Shown here: one piece after another, positions 32,226 through 41,542 of the stretch
How positions within the stretch are numbered: the first letter of the stretch is position 1
Layout: the number at the start of each line of letters is the position of its first letter
NCBI GenBank assembly: GCA_042569785.1
Contig: JBHPGW010000004.1
Location: forward strand, 1-64,000
Direction: 5' to 3'
Source of the DNA: JBHPGW01 sp042569785
Lineage (GTDB): Bacteria > Planctomycetota > Phycisphaerae > Sedimentisphaerales > Anaerobacaceae
Length of the DNA stretch: 64,000 nucleotides
The notes under the pieces: generated by a model
What the model was told of the DNA's origin: nothing
The model's input: only the letters and a program-made list of their open reading frames with translations
The model's database searches: none
Made by a program: the position numbers and the translations under genes

Positions 32226-33694
32226 ACCGCCACCTTGTCGATCTTGAACATACCCATATTGTTGACGATATTGAAGAAATCCACGGGGTCGCCGTTGCCG
32301 TGGGCTAATGCTATGTGGCCGGCGTTGTATCCTCCTCGGTTCCCGCTTTTAAAAGCGGCGTCCAGGCCTATCCATTTATCACCGACGTAAGCACGCACCC
32401 ATGCGTGGCCCCCAAACCCATTTTGCAGGCCCGCAAATTCATCGATGTATGCGATGCCGACCACTACCTGGGCGGGGATACCGACAGCTCTGCACATTGC
32501 CGTGGTGAGTACGGCGAACTCGGTGCAGTCGCCCTGCCTGCTTTTTGCGACGTCGAGAGCTGAGGCGTAACCGACTGAGAGATTCTTATCGTCAATATAG
32601 TCAGCGACGAACGACTCAATCCTTTTGACCGCTACTGAGGCGTCTTTGGTATTGCCGATCGCTTTTCGAGCGAGCTTGATTATCAGTTCGTTGTCACTTT
32701 GTACATATATGCTGGGCCTGGTTGCCTGGCGAATTGTTTTGTCTTTCCCTTTATATGGAAATCTCGAACCAGAAGCAGCGACCAGAGGTGAAACAGTGAC
32801 CAAATAGGTGCCGTCTTTATTTATAGCGATTGTCTGGTTATCGGTAGATGGTATTCGCAGGTCGTTTGCTTCTGGAGTGGGGACAAGGTAATAGGTAACT
32901 GCTGAGGTGGAAGTGAGACCATCCAGGGGTTGAGGGGAAGGGAGGAACATTTTTCCGATAAGTTCGAGCACATCATTATCGCCGAGAGCGAATTCTTTTG
33001 TGCATGCGATCATCTCTATATTCATACCCATCACCGGCGAAACGGTTTTCAGGGTTCTAAGATCATCATCGACGAAGCTGGTTTCTGTGATCTGGCCGGC
33101 CTGAGGCATTGTTATAACAGTTGTCGTTTTGGTGCCGGTAACGACTTTTCCCAATAGATCGATCTGTTGTTTTGCCCCGATAGTTACCTGCGCCTCGATA
33201 GCCTGGAGTAGTGACGGGCTAAAAACTTTCGCGTCATATACTAACCTTTCCTTGAGTCCCTTATTCAAACCTAATAGTCTTAACCCTTCCGCCATCACGG
33301 CCCCCTCGGGCCAATCGATGGTACTTACCTGTGAGCCGCCGAAAGAACTTACGGTTAGTTCAACCTTATTGTTGGGTTTTAAAACTCCGTTAACGATGAT
33401 CTTCATCAGCCCCATATCCTGTACGCTCTCGAAACTAAGCGGGAGCCCCTTGCTTGTTTCGATACAGATTTCTTTGGTGCTAACGCTTACCGGTGTGCCT
33501 ACTCGACTTATCGTTATTTTCATATCTATCGTAGTTGTAACTTTGCCGTTTGATTCGGCACGATTCTGGATTGCGTAGCCGACTTTTTTGCCCTGCATGA
33601 ACACAGCCAGGTAATCTGTTTGATCCTGCCCTCTGGCTGGTGAGATAAACACAGCTAAAAACAGAGAGATGACTAAAAAGTTGTAAGTTTTCAT
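32213..33694 (-). CDS. Secreted transglutaminase-like protein
   Basis: 493 residues with a signal peptide (FLVISLFLAVFISPARG). The first ~280 residues are beta-rich and of no family I know; the C-terminal transglutaminase-like cysteine-protease fold has Cys390 in QGDCTEF, His430 in GGHAWV and Asp445 in GLDAAF, the expected triad. Such secreted proteins may act as proteases or in envelope remodelling. It runs divergently from murE (140-base shared gap) and convergently with recJ, with 13 bases of 3' overlap. Confidence 0.88.
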   Translation of the reverse strand: MKTYNFLVISLFLAVFISPARGQDQTDYLAVFMQGKKVGYAIQNRAESNGKVTTTIDMKITISRVGTPVSVSTKEICIETSKGLPLSFESVQDMGLMKIIVNGVLKPNNKVELTVSSFGGSQVSTIDWPEGAVMAEGLRLLGLNKGLKERLVYDAKVFSPSLLQAIEAQVTIGAKQQIDLLGKVVTGTKTTTVITMPQAGQITETSFVDDDLRTLKTVSPVMGMNIEMIACTKEFALGDNDVLELIGKMFLPSPQPLDGLTSTSAVTYYLVPTPEANDLRIPSTDNQTIAINKDGTYLVTVSPLVAASGSRFPYKGKDKTIRQATRPSIYVQSDNELIIKLARKAIGNTKDASVAVKRIESFVADYIDDKNLSVGYASALDVAKSRQGDCTEFAVLTTAMCRAVGIPAQVVVGIAYIDEFAGLQNGFGGHAWVRAYVGDKWIGLDAAFKSGNRGGYNAGHIALAHGNGDPVDFFNIVNNMGMFKIDKVAVQSN

Positions 33695-33834
33695 AATTTT
33701 GTTCCTTTTGCAAAAGGTATTGTAAAGACGAAACGGTTATGTCTATTATAATCACTTTATTCGGAAAGTACACATAAACCCGAAGTGGCATTGCTTGCAA
33801 TATTTTTGTTATTGAGTAGAATGTTTAATACTCT

Positions 33835-35259
33835 ATGACTTTCGATGAACTATTAAAGCTGGTTTCTCTGCCTGATGCGCCGCGGGTCCGTACGGATTCA
33901 CGAGTTGTTAAGAATGGGGATATTTTCGTAGCTGTTAAGGGCAGTAGCGTCGATGGGCATGATTATATCGAGCAGGCTGTTGCCAATGGGGCCAAATACA
34001 TCGTTTCTGAGCAAAATTGCGGGGATGGGGTTATTGTTGCAGCCGATAGCGCAGAGGCGGCGGGGCTTTTAGCTCAGATGAGTTGCGGCGAACCGGCTTC
34101 GAAGCTGATCAACCTTGCCGTTACAGGCACCAACGGCAAAACGACTATAGCGTACCTGGTGCACTCGGTGATCCGTAATGCCGGTCAAAATTGCGGGCTT
34201 ATCGGTACGATCGTTTACGATACCGGTTTAGATAGTTATCCAGCGACCTTGACGACGCCGGATGCTATGGTCATCGCCGAAAAATCAGCGGAGATGGTAA
34301 AAGCGGGAGCGGAATTTATGGTTCTTGAAGCCAGCAGTCATGCGCTTTCGCAGAATCGTTTGGCGGGGATAGATTTCAAGGCAGCTGCGTTTACCAACCT
34401 TACAGGCGATCATCTCGACTATCATAAAACAGAGCAGGAATATTTGGCGGCAAAAGCGAGGCTGTTCGAGAAATTATCACCTGAGTCGATAGCGGTATTG
34501 AATAAGGACTCATCAGCAGCGGAAAAACTCGCGGCCAAAACAGAGGCTCAAATCATCTGGTATTCGATAGAAACCCAGGCAGACTTGACCGGGCGGATAG
34601 AATCGATGGATACTAACGGTACGGTCTTTACGATTTCTTATGGCGGTCAGAGGCAGAAAGTCAGGACTTCTTTACTGGGCAGGTACAATGTATCCAATGC
34701 CCTGGCAGCGGCTGGGTTGTGTCTGGCGGCGGGTTTTGACTTGGCAACGATAAGCAATGGGCTATCAGCTCTTGAAGCTGTGCCCGGCAGACTTGAAGCG
34801 GTTCAGTGGGATGGGGATTTTTCAGTTCTTATCGATTATGCGCATACCGACGACGCACTGAAAAATGTGCTCTTGACGTTAAAGCCTTTGTGTGAGGGCA
34901 GGTTGATAGTAGTGTTCGGTTGTGGCGGTGACAGGGATAGCAGTAAGCGGCCACGTATGGCGGCGGTTGCTGAGCGGTTAGCTGATATTGTCGTTGTTAC
35001 AAGTGACAATCCTCGAACAGAACAGCCCGAATATATTATAGGCGAGATAGTTACCGGTTTTGATAATCCGGTGGCTGAAACGGTTATAACCGAACTCGAA
35101 AGAGAAACCGCGATCCGAATAGCTATCGAAATGGCGGGTAAAGACGATGTCGTACTGATAGCCGGCAAGGGGCATGAAACATACCAGATACTTGGAGATA
35201 AGAGAATAGATTTCAGCGATAAAGAAGTAGCCGCAAGATGTCTGGCGGATTTGAAATGA
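33835..35259 (+). CDS. murE: UDP-MurNAc-tripeptide synthetase
   Basis: 474 residues. MurE adds the third amino acid to the peptidoglycan precursor. N-terminal TDSRVVKNGDIFVA is the UMP-binding block, the ATP loop TGTNGKTT is near residues 97-104, and SDNPRTEQPE (near 390-399) contains the DNPR motif that marks meso-diaminopimelate as substrate. The following murF overlaps by ATGA. A weak promoter (TTGCAA, TAGAAT) may lie at 33795-33822. Confidence 0.96.
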   Translation: MTFDELLKLVSLPDAPRVRTDSRVVKNGDIFVAVKGSSVDGHDYIEQAVANGAKYIVSEQNCGDGVIVAADSAEAAGLLAQMSCGEPASKLINLAVTGTNGKTTIAYLVHSVIRNAGQNCGLIGTIVYDTGLDSYPATLTTPDAMVIAEKSAEMVKAGAEFMVLEASSHALSQNRLAGIDFKAAAFTNLTGDHLDYHKTEQEYLAAKARLFEKLSPESIAVLNKDSSAAEKLAAKTEAQIIWYSIETQADLTGRIESMDTNGTVFTISYGGQRQKVRTSLLGRYNVSNALAAAGLCLAAGFDLATISNGLSALEAVPGRLEAVQWDGDFSVLIDYAHTDDALKNVLLTLKPLCEGRLIVVFGCGGDRDSSKRPRMAAVAERLADIVVVTSDNPRTEQPEYIIGEIVTGFDNPVAETVITELERETAIRIAIEMAGKDDVVLIAGKGHETYQILGDKRIDFSDKEVAARCLADLK

Positions 35260-36611
35260 AACAGATACCAATTAAAACCCTGGCTGAAGTAATTAATGCT
35301 GTTGGTTATGAGGCTCTCGATCATGAGGAGATTGCCGGCGTGAGTATTGACTCGCGCACGATCGGGCCGGACGAATGTTTCTTTTGCGTTGCGGGCGAAA
35401 ATTTTGACGGGCATGATTACATCGATCAGGCTCTTGCGGCAGGCGCCGCCTGCGTGGTAGCGCAGCGGTCTGGAACACAGATATTAGAAGTCAAAGATAC
35501 TGTAAAGGCTTTGGGTTTGTTTGCGAATTATTATCGCAAGAGTAGTAACTTTAAGGTAATCGCGATTACCGGTTCGGTGGGTAAGACGACGACGAGGCGG
35601 ATACTTAGTCATGTCTTGAGTCAGCATTACAAAGTATTTGAATCGCCGAAGAATTTTAATAATCATTTGGGCCTGCCTTTAACTTTACTTGGCGCCGGTA
35701 GTGAAACTGAGATCGTCATTGCCGAACTCGGCGCAAGCGCCCCCGGCGAGATCGCGTATCTAACAAATATTGCCGAGCCTGATATTGCTGTTATTACCAA
35801 TGTTTACCCAGCCCACCTCCAGGGCTTTGGCAGTCTTGAGGCGATCGTAGAAGAGAAACTCTCTATCGCTGATGGTTTGGGTGATGATGGGACGTTGATA
35901 ATCAACGGCGATTGTGAGTTACTGCTTGAAGCCTGCGGGAAGAAACGCAAAGGTTTCGTCACGTTTGGCCGATCTGAGTGCTGTGATATTTGCAGCGGCA
36001 ATCAGAGCAACTTTACAATTGATGGTGTGGAGATGACACTTGCCTTGCCGGGTGTTGGTAATATTGATAATGCTTTGGCGGCGTGGTTGGTTTGTAAAGA
36101 GCTTGGGATAAAACTTGCCGATTTTGCAGCGGCGTTGGAAACACTGGCTCCTATTACTATGCGGGCTCAGTTAATGCGGATCGGTGGACTGACCGTGATC
36201 AACGATTGCTATAACGCAAACCCTGCTTCGATGAGAAATGCGCTGCAAATTCTGGCCGATCTAAGCTCACGGTCAAACCAGCGGAAGGTGTTTATTTGCG
36301 GCGATATGGCTGAGCTTGGTGAGCATGGGCACAAGTTTCACGAAGAACTCGGCACCGCGATTTCCGAATTGGATATACAAATTCTAATAACCGTTGGTCA
36401 GTTATCTAAAACGGCTGCATCGGCCGCACAAGAGGGTGCAAAGCAGGATTTGGAAATAAAATCTTTCCCAGATTGCGTTTGTGCGTGTAATAATCTGGAA
36501 GAATCTATAAAAAACACCGATATAGTATTAGTGAAAGGCTCAAGGGCCGCCAGGCTTGAACTGGTTATTGAGAGACTTGAAGAACTTTTTGGCGGCGACG
36601 CTAAGCAATGA
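35256..36611 (+). CDS. murF: UDP-MurNAc-tripeptide-D-Ala-D-Ala ligase
   Basis: 451 residues from ATG 35256, which overlaps the murE stop as ATGA; an in-frame ATG at 35238 also exists. MurF adds D-Ala-D-Ala to complete the UDP-MurNAc pentapeptide. SIDSRTIGPDECFFC is the N-terminal uridine block, GSVGKTTTRR (near residues 106-115) the ATP loop, ESPKNFNNHLGLPLT the metal region, and NDCYNANPASM (near 315) the C-terminal hallmark. It overlaps mraY by 4 bases. Confidence 0.97.
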   Translation: MKQIPIKTLAEVINAVGYEALDHEEIAGVSIDSRTIGPDECFFCVAGENFDGHDYIDQALAAGAACVVAQRSGTQILEVKDTVKALGLFANYYRKSSNFKVIAITGSVGKTTTRRILSHVLSQHYKVFESPKNFNNHLGLPLTLLGAGSETEIVIAELGASAPGEIAYLTNIAEPDIAVITNVYPAHLQGFGSLEAIVEEKLSIADGLGDDGTLIINGDCELLLEACGKKRKGFVTFGRSECCDICSGNQSNFTIDGVEMTLALPGVGNIDNALAAWLVCKELGIKLADFAAALETLAPITMRAQLMRIGGLTVINDCYNANPASMRNALQILADLSSRSNQRKVFICGDMAELGEHGHKFHEELGTAISELDIQILITVGQLSKTAASAAQEGAKQDLEIKSFPDCVCACNNLEESIKNTDIVLVKGSRAARLELVIERLEELFGGDAKQ

Positions 36612-37747
36612 TATACGAATTATTATACCGGTTACGCGATGTCTTTACGCATAAGATAGGCTTTTATGCCTACCAGAATGTGATGTTCCGCTCGATCGCG
36701 GCGATTTTGACCAGCTTTTTGATAGCGGTGCTGCTTGGTCCGAAGATAATTCGCTGGCTGATGCGCAAGAAGATCGGCGATCGGCCTGAATTCCATCATG
36801 ACAAGCTCAACGAACTGACCAAAGACAAGGCCAACACGCCGACAATGGGCGGGCTGATAATTATCGTTTCGGTACTGCTGGGTACCTTGTTGTGGGCCAA
36901 GCTGGGCAACCCGTTCGTTCAAAAGGCCATCGTTCTGCTTATATGGTTCTCTGTTTTAGGCGGTGTCGATGATTGGCTTAAACTGACCGCTGACATTCGC
37001 CATCGCAGCAGGGATGGCTTGAAGGCCTGGGAAAAACTTCTCTTTCAGATAGGTGGTGCTGTACTGATCTCGCTGTTCTTGTACGCTGATTTTGCGTTCA
37101 TACCAGACGGCAAAAGATTCTGGATGCCTTTCTACAAGCAGGGTATACCGCTGGCGAATTCGATATTCGTACTGATCGCGATCTTGTATATCTCGGCGAC
37201 CAGCAACGCTGTGAACCTGACCGATGGTATGGATGGATTAGCCGCTGGTTGTGTCGGGATGGTGTCGCTGGTATTGATATTGCTTTGTTACGTGGCCTCG
37301 GAAACGATGACACGGGCGAATGAAGTCACCTGGGCGAGCTATCTTTTGCTGCCTCATATACCGCAGGCCGGCGAGTTGAGTATTTTTTATTCGGCCATCT
37401 TAGGCGCGGTGCTCGGATTTTTGTGGTTCAACTGTCACCCTGCTCAGGCCTTTATGGGTGATGTGGGTTCCTTGCCGTTAGGAGCTGCGATGGGATATGG
37501 AGCACTGGTTACTCGCAATGAGATCCTTCTTTTGATAATCGGAGGTGTCTTTGTAGTCGAATTGATCAGCGTGGTATTGCAGGTAGGATATTTCAAATAC
37601 ACCGGCGGCAAAAGACTTTTCAGATGCGCCCCCATCCATCATCATTTCCACCTGATAGGCTGGTCAGAACCCCAGGTAGTAGTAAGATTCTGGCTATTAG
37701 CAGCAGCCTTCGCCGCGATAGCATTAGGAACACTAAAAATAAGATAA
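36608..37747 (+). CDS. mraY: Phospho-MurNAc-pentapeptide transferase
   Basis: 379 residues, about ten membrane helices. MraY moves phospho-MurNAc-pentapeptide to undecaprenyl phosphate, forming lipid I. Hallmarks: KDKANTPTMGG (near residues 75-85), DDWLK, the Mg-binding NLTDGMDGLA (near 204-213), FMGDVGSL (near 282), and the C-terminal HHHFHLIGW. It ends the mur run: the expected murD-ftsW-murG are not downstream; instead a repeat-rich, gene-poor stretch follows. Confidence 0.97.
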   Translation: MIYELLYRLRDVFTHKIGFYAYQNVMFRSIAAILTSFLIAVLLGPKIIRWLMRKKIGDRPEFHHDKLNELTKDKANTPTMGGLIIIVSVLLGTLLWAKLGNPFVQKAIVLLIWFSVLGGVDDWLKLTADIRHRSRDGLKAWEKLLFQIGGAVLISLFLYADFAFIPDGKRFWMPFYKQGIPLANSIFVLIAILYISATSNAVNLTDGMDGLAAGCVGMVSLVLILLCYVASETMTRANEVTWASYLLLPHIPQAGELSIFYSAILGAVLGFLWFNCHPAQAFMGDVGSLPLGAAMGYGALVTRNEILLLIIGGVFVVELISVVLQVGYFKYTGGKRLFRCAPIHHHFHLIGWSEPQVVVRFWLLAAAFAAIALGTLKIR

Positions 37748-37784
37748 CAATTTAAAAGATAAAATTGGACCACAGATTTGTTAG

Positions 37785-37803
37785 CCCTCGGCACTGCCGA
37801 GGG
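37785..37803 (-). repeat. Palindrome of the GGGGCTAA-tailed family (variant copy 4)
   Basis: CCCTCGGCACTGCCGAGGG is a perfect 19-base palindrome around one centre base. Read on the minus strand it ends GAGGGCTAAC and keeps the GCAGTGC core, as in the units at 2067, 5206 and 8716; the outer bases have changed in a compensating way. Confidence 0.65.
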
Positions 37804-37875
37804 TTGCCTTTACAATTTAGCCCCGGTATTCGGCCGGAGTTTCACGTCATAATTCAAAATTCCTTGTTCGATATG

Positions 37876-37913
37876 GAGCGCAGCGACATCCCGGCGCTTT
37901 TTGTCGGGATTCA
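37876..37913 (+). repeat. GAGCGCAGCGA-CCCG hairpin repeat, unit 1
   Basis: GAGCGCAGCGACATCCCGGC then a loop and GTCGGGATTCAA. The CCCG/CGGG parts form a stem. Related units are at 38998-39036 and 39076-39110. Confidence 0.55.
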
Positions 37914-37991
37914 ATCTCCGTCACATCGAGCGCAATCAGGTCGAAAAAGGTACCTCGCCTTAAAAATCCCGCAAACATTGCGGAAGACTTT

Positions 37992-38813
37992 TTATATTAT
38001 ATCATTTATATCGAAATCATATGTTTCTGATAATGTTGCTTGACGCAGTTGAATATGCTGTAAATCCTGTCGTTCTTTTTTTAACTTTCTAATATCTGCT
38101 TTTAAATCATCTTTAGTGTTCAAGCCAAAGACAACTTCTTTTATCGATTCAGGGTTCAGTCGCAAGACCCAAGAATCCTTGCCATCTATTTTTATAAAAT
38201 CCACCAAATCTCGTTGTTGCATTAATTCCAAATAAACAACGCGAAAGATAGAGCGAAATTCCTTTTCATATTTCCAGTCGATTGATTTGGTTAATGGGAA
38301 TTCTTCATAATCTTTTTGCTTGGTATCGGATAAAACATTTATTTTGATCCTTTTTTTAGAATAGTTAACACGATGCATTACAAGCTTAGATACCCCATTC
38401 CAGCCCTGGTAAATATTATTAAAATCGATACCTATGGCAGCCCCTTCATGTTCACTAGAATAATGAGCCCACATCACAGGGTTTCTTGCTGTTTTGGAAA
38501 CAGATAACAGGCAGCTGTTTTGGTTAAAGTCTATCAGTTCTTCTTGTGAGCCTTTCACAAGGCTATCCTGAATCTCACCTTTTGCATATAGCTCATCTGA
38601 TATTTGTTCCCAATTGACAGGTTGTTTAAGGTGGTTGCGATCGAATGCCTGTAAGAACTGTTTTTTCAATGCTGGCTTATCATCTGGGCAATAAAAAACT
38701 GGAAAGCATTCATATGGATCGTTGACATCCGAAATATTCGGCAATTTTAATTCTAGACTCTCTAATATTTTTACAATACTATCCGAGCCAACATATTTAT
38801 ACAGAACATTCAT
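37992..38813 (-). CDS. DUF2971 domain protein
   Basis: 273 residues. The N-terminus MNVLYKYVG, the block LPNISDVNDPYECFPVF and the central VSKTARNPVMWAHYSSEHEG followed by AAIGIDF match the DUF2971 family, cytosolic proteins of unknown activity that are often strain-variable. The gene is more AT-rich than its neighbours and stands alone between repeats, which suggests lateral gain. An imperfect AAAGGTACC/GGTGCCTTT hairpin lies 40 bases upstream. Confidence 0.87.
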   Translation of the reverse strand: MNVLYKYVGSDSIVKILESLELKLPNISDVNDPYECFPVFYCPDDKPALKKQFLQAFDRNHLKQPVNWEQISDELYAKGEIQDSLVKGSQEELIDFNQNSCLLSVSKTARNPVMWAHYSSEHEGAAIGIDFNNIYQGWNGVSKLVMHRVNYSKKRIKINVLSDTKQKDYEEFPLTKSIDWKYEKEFRSIFRVVYLELMQQRDLVDFIKIDGKDSWVLRLNPESIKEVVFGLNTKDDLKADIRKLKKERQDLQHIQLRQATLSETYDFDINDII

Positions 38814-38851
38814 CTTTTCTAAGCCTTTTCCGCCTAACTCTATTAAATATC

Positions 38852-38883
38852 AAAGGTACCAAGCATGTCCGGTGCCTTTTTAT
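38852..38883. terminator. Possible terminator hairpin
   Basis: AAAGGTACC (38852-38860) pairs with GGTGCCTTT (38871-38879) with one G-T pair; on the plus strand a TTTTTAT tail follows. It lies upstream of the DUF2971 gene on the opposite strand, so what it would terminate is unclear. Confidence 0.4.
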
Positions 38884-38997
38884 ATGATTCTCTTTCATAA
38901 TAAAGACATTATAGCATCAGGAATATGGTTGTTGAAGGGAAATAAAAAAATATAATACCCAATACAGCAGTCAAATCCACAAAAAAAATCCGAGAGC

Positions 38998-39036
38998 TGA
39001 GCACAGCGAAGTCCCGATGTCCTTTATTGGGATTCA
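38998..39036 (+). repeat. GAGCACAGCGA-CCCG hairpin repeat, unit 2
   Basis: GAGCACAGCGAAGTCCCGAT then GTCCTTTATTGGGATTCAAAT; TCCCGAT pairs with ATTGGGA. It closely matches unit 3 in the 5' half (GCGAAGTCCCGATGTC). Confidence 0.65.
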
Positions 39037-39075
39037 AATTTTTTTCTCTTTTTCCTCTGCGACCTCAGCGCGCTG

Positions 39076-39110
39076 AGCAAAGCGAAGTCCCGATGTCTTT
39101 GATCGGGGCG
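39076..39110 (+). repeat. GAGCAAAGCGA-CCCG hairpin repeat, unit 3
   Basis: GAGCAAAGCGAAGTCCCGAT then GTCTTTGATCGGGG; CCCGAT pairs with ATCGGG. Direct repeat of unit 2, 78 bases away. Confidence 0.65.
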
Positions 39111-39525
39111 GTAAATTCTTTTTCCGAATCACGCGTTACCTGCCGCGAGCCCCATTTTTATTCGTGACAATTTGTGGTTCGCAATACGCATCACGCAATA
39201 CGCAATACGAAAAATTCGCGCGCAAAAACGCAAAAAATCGAACTTTTTAAGCACTTTTCTGCCAATTTCTGCCAAAAACCGTGTTTTTCAAGCACTTTTT
39301 TGCGCAAAAATGCGCCTTTTTGCGCCTTTTTCAAGCTTTTCCAACTCAAATAACCAAACAAATCCCCGTTTTTAACCCAAAAACAAACATCTCCACATCT
39401 TCAAATATCAAAAATCCCCCAAAATCCGCAATTATAATTCCCTATCTTCTGACTCCCGTATTCTTTTTTGCCCCCTCACTCACGGTCGGGGCTCTGTTGG
39501 GTTGACCGGTGAAGGTCGAGTTGGT

Positions 39526-39816
39526 TTATATTACGTCGTCTTGGTTGTGGTCGTTGTGGATTCTGACGTTTTCTCTGTCGTCGTTGTTGGGGGTGGTTTT
39601 TCCTGCTTTTCTGAATGTCCAGAAGATTTTTACTGCTGTGCCCATGCATCCTATTCCTGCTACGCAGAAAAGGCCGGCAAAGAGTATTGCGAAGAGTTCT
39701 TTTAGCAGCCAGATAAGAAATCCGAATCCGATCAGGAGCATACCGACGATGAATATGCCTGCTGCGAGATTTCTTGAAGCTTGTGAAATCGCATTTGAAT
39801 AGAATCTAAAGCTCAT
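39526..39816 (-). CDS. Small membrane protein downstream of groEL
   Basis: 96 residues from ATG 39816 (an in-frame upstream start at 39858 would run through the groEL terminator hairpin and is rejected). Two adjacent hydrophobic segments (near residues 17-36, LAAGIFIVGMLLIGFGFLIW, and 38-60, KELFAILFAGLFCVAGIGCM) are followed by a polar Asn/Asp-rich tail. I recognise no family. It is separated from groEL by a terminator, so it may depend on read-through or its own promoter. Confidence 0.55.
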   Translation of the reverse strand: MSFRFYSNAISQASRNLAAGIFIVGMLLIGFGFLIWLLKELFAILFAGLFCVAGIGCMGTAVKIFWTFRKAGKTTPNNDDRENVRIHNDHNQDDVI

Positions 39817-39832
39817 TTTTTTGCTCACTATA

Positions 39833-39869
39833 AAAACTAAAAGCGGGCCCTTTTGCAAGGAGCCCGCTT
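39833..39869 (-). terminator. Terminator of the groEL operon
   Basis: On the minus strand AAGCGGGC and GCCCGCTT form an 8-base GC-rich stem around TCCTTGCAAAAGG, followed by TTTAGTTTTTA. It lies 13 bases after the groEL stop codon. Confidence 0.85.
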
Positions 39870-39881
39870 ATTAAAAATCTT

Positions 39882-41507
39882 TTAGTACATTCCGCCTCCT
39901 GGAGGCATTGCTGGTGCTGTGTCTTTCTTTTCCGGTATCTCAGTGACGATAGCGTCAGTTGTCAACAGTAGTGATGCGATCGAGGCTCCGTTTTGGAGAG
40001 CGGCGCGTTCGACCTTTGTCGGCACGATAACGCCGAACTTGACCATGTCGCCGTACTTTTTCTGCATAGCGTCATAGCCGAAGTTTGTCTCGTCAGATTC
40101 TATAACCTTCTGCGCCACGATAGAGCCGTCGAGTCCTGCGTTTTTGGCGATCTGCTTTATAGGAGCGAGAACTGCCCGACGTACAATGTCAACGCCGATA
40201 GCCTCATCACCTTTTAATTTGAGTTTCTTGAGAACCGAGACAGCCTTTAGGCTTGAAACGCCGCCGCCTGGGAGGATTCCTTCTTCGACCGCTGCTCGGC
40301 AGGCGTGAAGTGCGTCTTCGACTCGGGCCTTCTTTTCCTTCATTTCAGCTTCTGTTGCCGCTCCGACCTGGATCTGAGCAACGCCGCCAGCGAGCTTAGC
40401 TAATCTTTCCTGAAGTTTTTCAATATCGTAATCGCTGGTGGACTTATCGATCTCATTTCTTATCTGCTCGATCCTGCCCTTGATGTCAGCGGAGCTTCCA
40501 GCGCCTTCGATGATCGTGGTGTTATCTTTGTCGATAGTGATTCGCTTGGCTTGCCCCAATTGCTTTAGTTCGACCTTTTCCAGTTGAAGACCGAGGTCCT
40601 CAAAGATCGCCTGTCCGCCAGTAAGGGTAGCGATATCGTCGAGCATAGCTTTTCGCTTGTCGCCAAAGCCCGGAGCCTTGACAGCGGCTACCTGCAGAAC
40701 GCCGCGCAGTTTATTCACTACTAACGTTGCCAATGCTTCGCCTTCGACATCTTCAGCGACGATCAGTAAAGGGCGGCCCTGCTTTGCAACTTTTTCGAGT
40801 ACAGGCACGAGAGACTTTATCGAGCTGATCTTCTTTTCGTGGATCAGTATATAAGGCTTTTCCAGTTCGATGGTCATGTTCTCAGGTCTATTTACAAAGT
40901 GGGGACTGAGATAGCCTTTATCGAACTGCATACCCTCGACCAGTTCGACGGTTGTTTCGAGCGACTGGCCTTCTTCGACGGTAATAACGCCGTCTTTGCC
41001 GACCTTGTCCATTGCTTCTGCCATTTTTTTGCCTATCTCGTTGTCCTGATTAGCAGAACAAGTCGCGACCTGTTCGATCTGCTTACTGGATTCGACCGCG
41101 ATACTCATCTTATGGAGTTCATCGACGATCGCGTCAACAGCGGCATCGATACCGCGTTTGACCTGCATCGCGTTTGCGCCGGCTGTAATATTTTTGAGTC
41201 CTTCATTGAAAATACTTTCGGCCATGATCGTTGCTGTCGTTGTGCCGTCACCAGCTACGCTGGAAGTTTTCGAGGCGACTTCTTTGACCATCTGGGCGCC
41301 CATATTCTCGTATGAATCTTCCAGCTCGATCTCTTTAGCTACAGTTACGCCGTCTTTGGTTACGGTTGGTGATCCGAAAGATTTTTCCAGGATCACATTT
41401 CGCCCGCAAGGACCGAGAGTGATCTTGACGGCCTTTGCCAGTTTGGCGACACCGTCACGGATAGATGTCCGTGCGTCGGTACCGAATGCTATTTTTTTAG
41501 CTGCCAT
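39882..41507 (-). CDS. groL: 60-kDa chaperonin GroEL
   Basis: 541 residues. GroEL forms double heptameric rings that fold proteins with the GroES lid. The ATP-binding region LGPCGRNVILEKSFGSP and KDGVTVAKEIEL, the AGDGTTTATIMAE block (near residues 85-97), and the equatorial/apical signatures ending AAVEEGILPGGG are intact; the tail is rich in Pro/Gly/Met (PPGGGMY), a short form of the GGM tail. It lies 35 bases downstream of groES on the same transcript. Confidence 0.99.
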   Translation of the reverse strand: MAAKKIAFGTDARTSIRDGVAKLAKAVKITLGPCGRNVILEKSFGSPTVTKDGVTVAKEIELEDSYENMGAQMVKEVASKTSSVAGDGTTTATIMAESIFNEGLKNITAGANAMQVKRGIDAAVDAIVDELHKMSIAVESSKQIEQVATCSANQDNEIGKKMAEAMDKVGKDGVITVEEGQSLETTVELVEGMQFDKGYLSPHFVNRPENMTIELEKPYILIHEKKISSIKSLVPVLEKVAKQGRPLLIVAEDVEGEALATLVVNKLRGVLQVAAVKAPGFGDKRKAMLDDIATLTGGQAIFEDLGLQLEKVELKQLGQAKRITIDKDNTTIIEGAGSSADIKGRIEQIRNEIDKSTSDYDIEKLQERLAKLAGGVAQIQVGAATEAEMKEKKARVEDALHACRAAVEEGILPGGGVSSLKAVSVLKKLKLKGDEAIGVDIVRRAVLAPIKQIAKNAGLDGSIVAQKVIESDETNFGYDAMQKKYGDMVKFGVIVPTKVERAALQNGASIASLLLTTDAIVTEIPEKKDTAPAMPPGGGMY

Positions 41508-41542
41508 TATTTATTTCTCCTGTCTGGTTAGTTTATCAATTC

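Larger units (their letters stand above)
38814..39525. other. Gene-poor, repeat-rich stretch
   Basis: No credible gene in ~710 bases. It holds a possible bidirectional terminator (38852-38883), two CCCGAT hairpin units (38998-39036, 39076-39110), a CGCAATACGCATCACGCAAT-type tandem (39180-39210), and a low-complexity run of TTTTTGCGC/CAAGCACTTTT units (39240-39345). Short open frames across it lack ribosome sites and follow the repeats. Confidence 0.6.

Noticed and set aside
39172..39705. Short plus-strand frames between the DUF2971 gene and the small membrane protein
   Set aside because: They follow low-complexity repeats, have no ribosome site, overlap the minus-strand gene and encode biased sequence.
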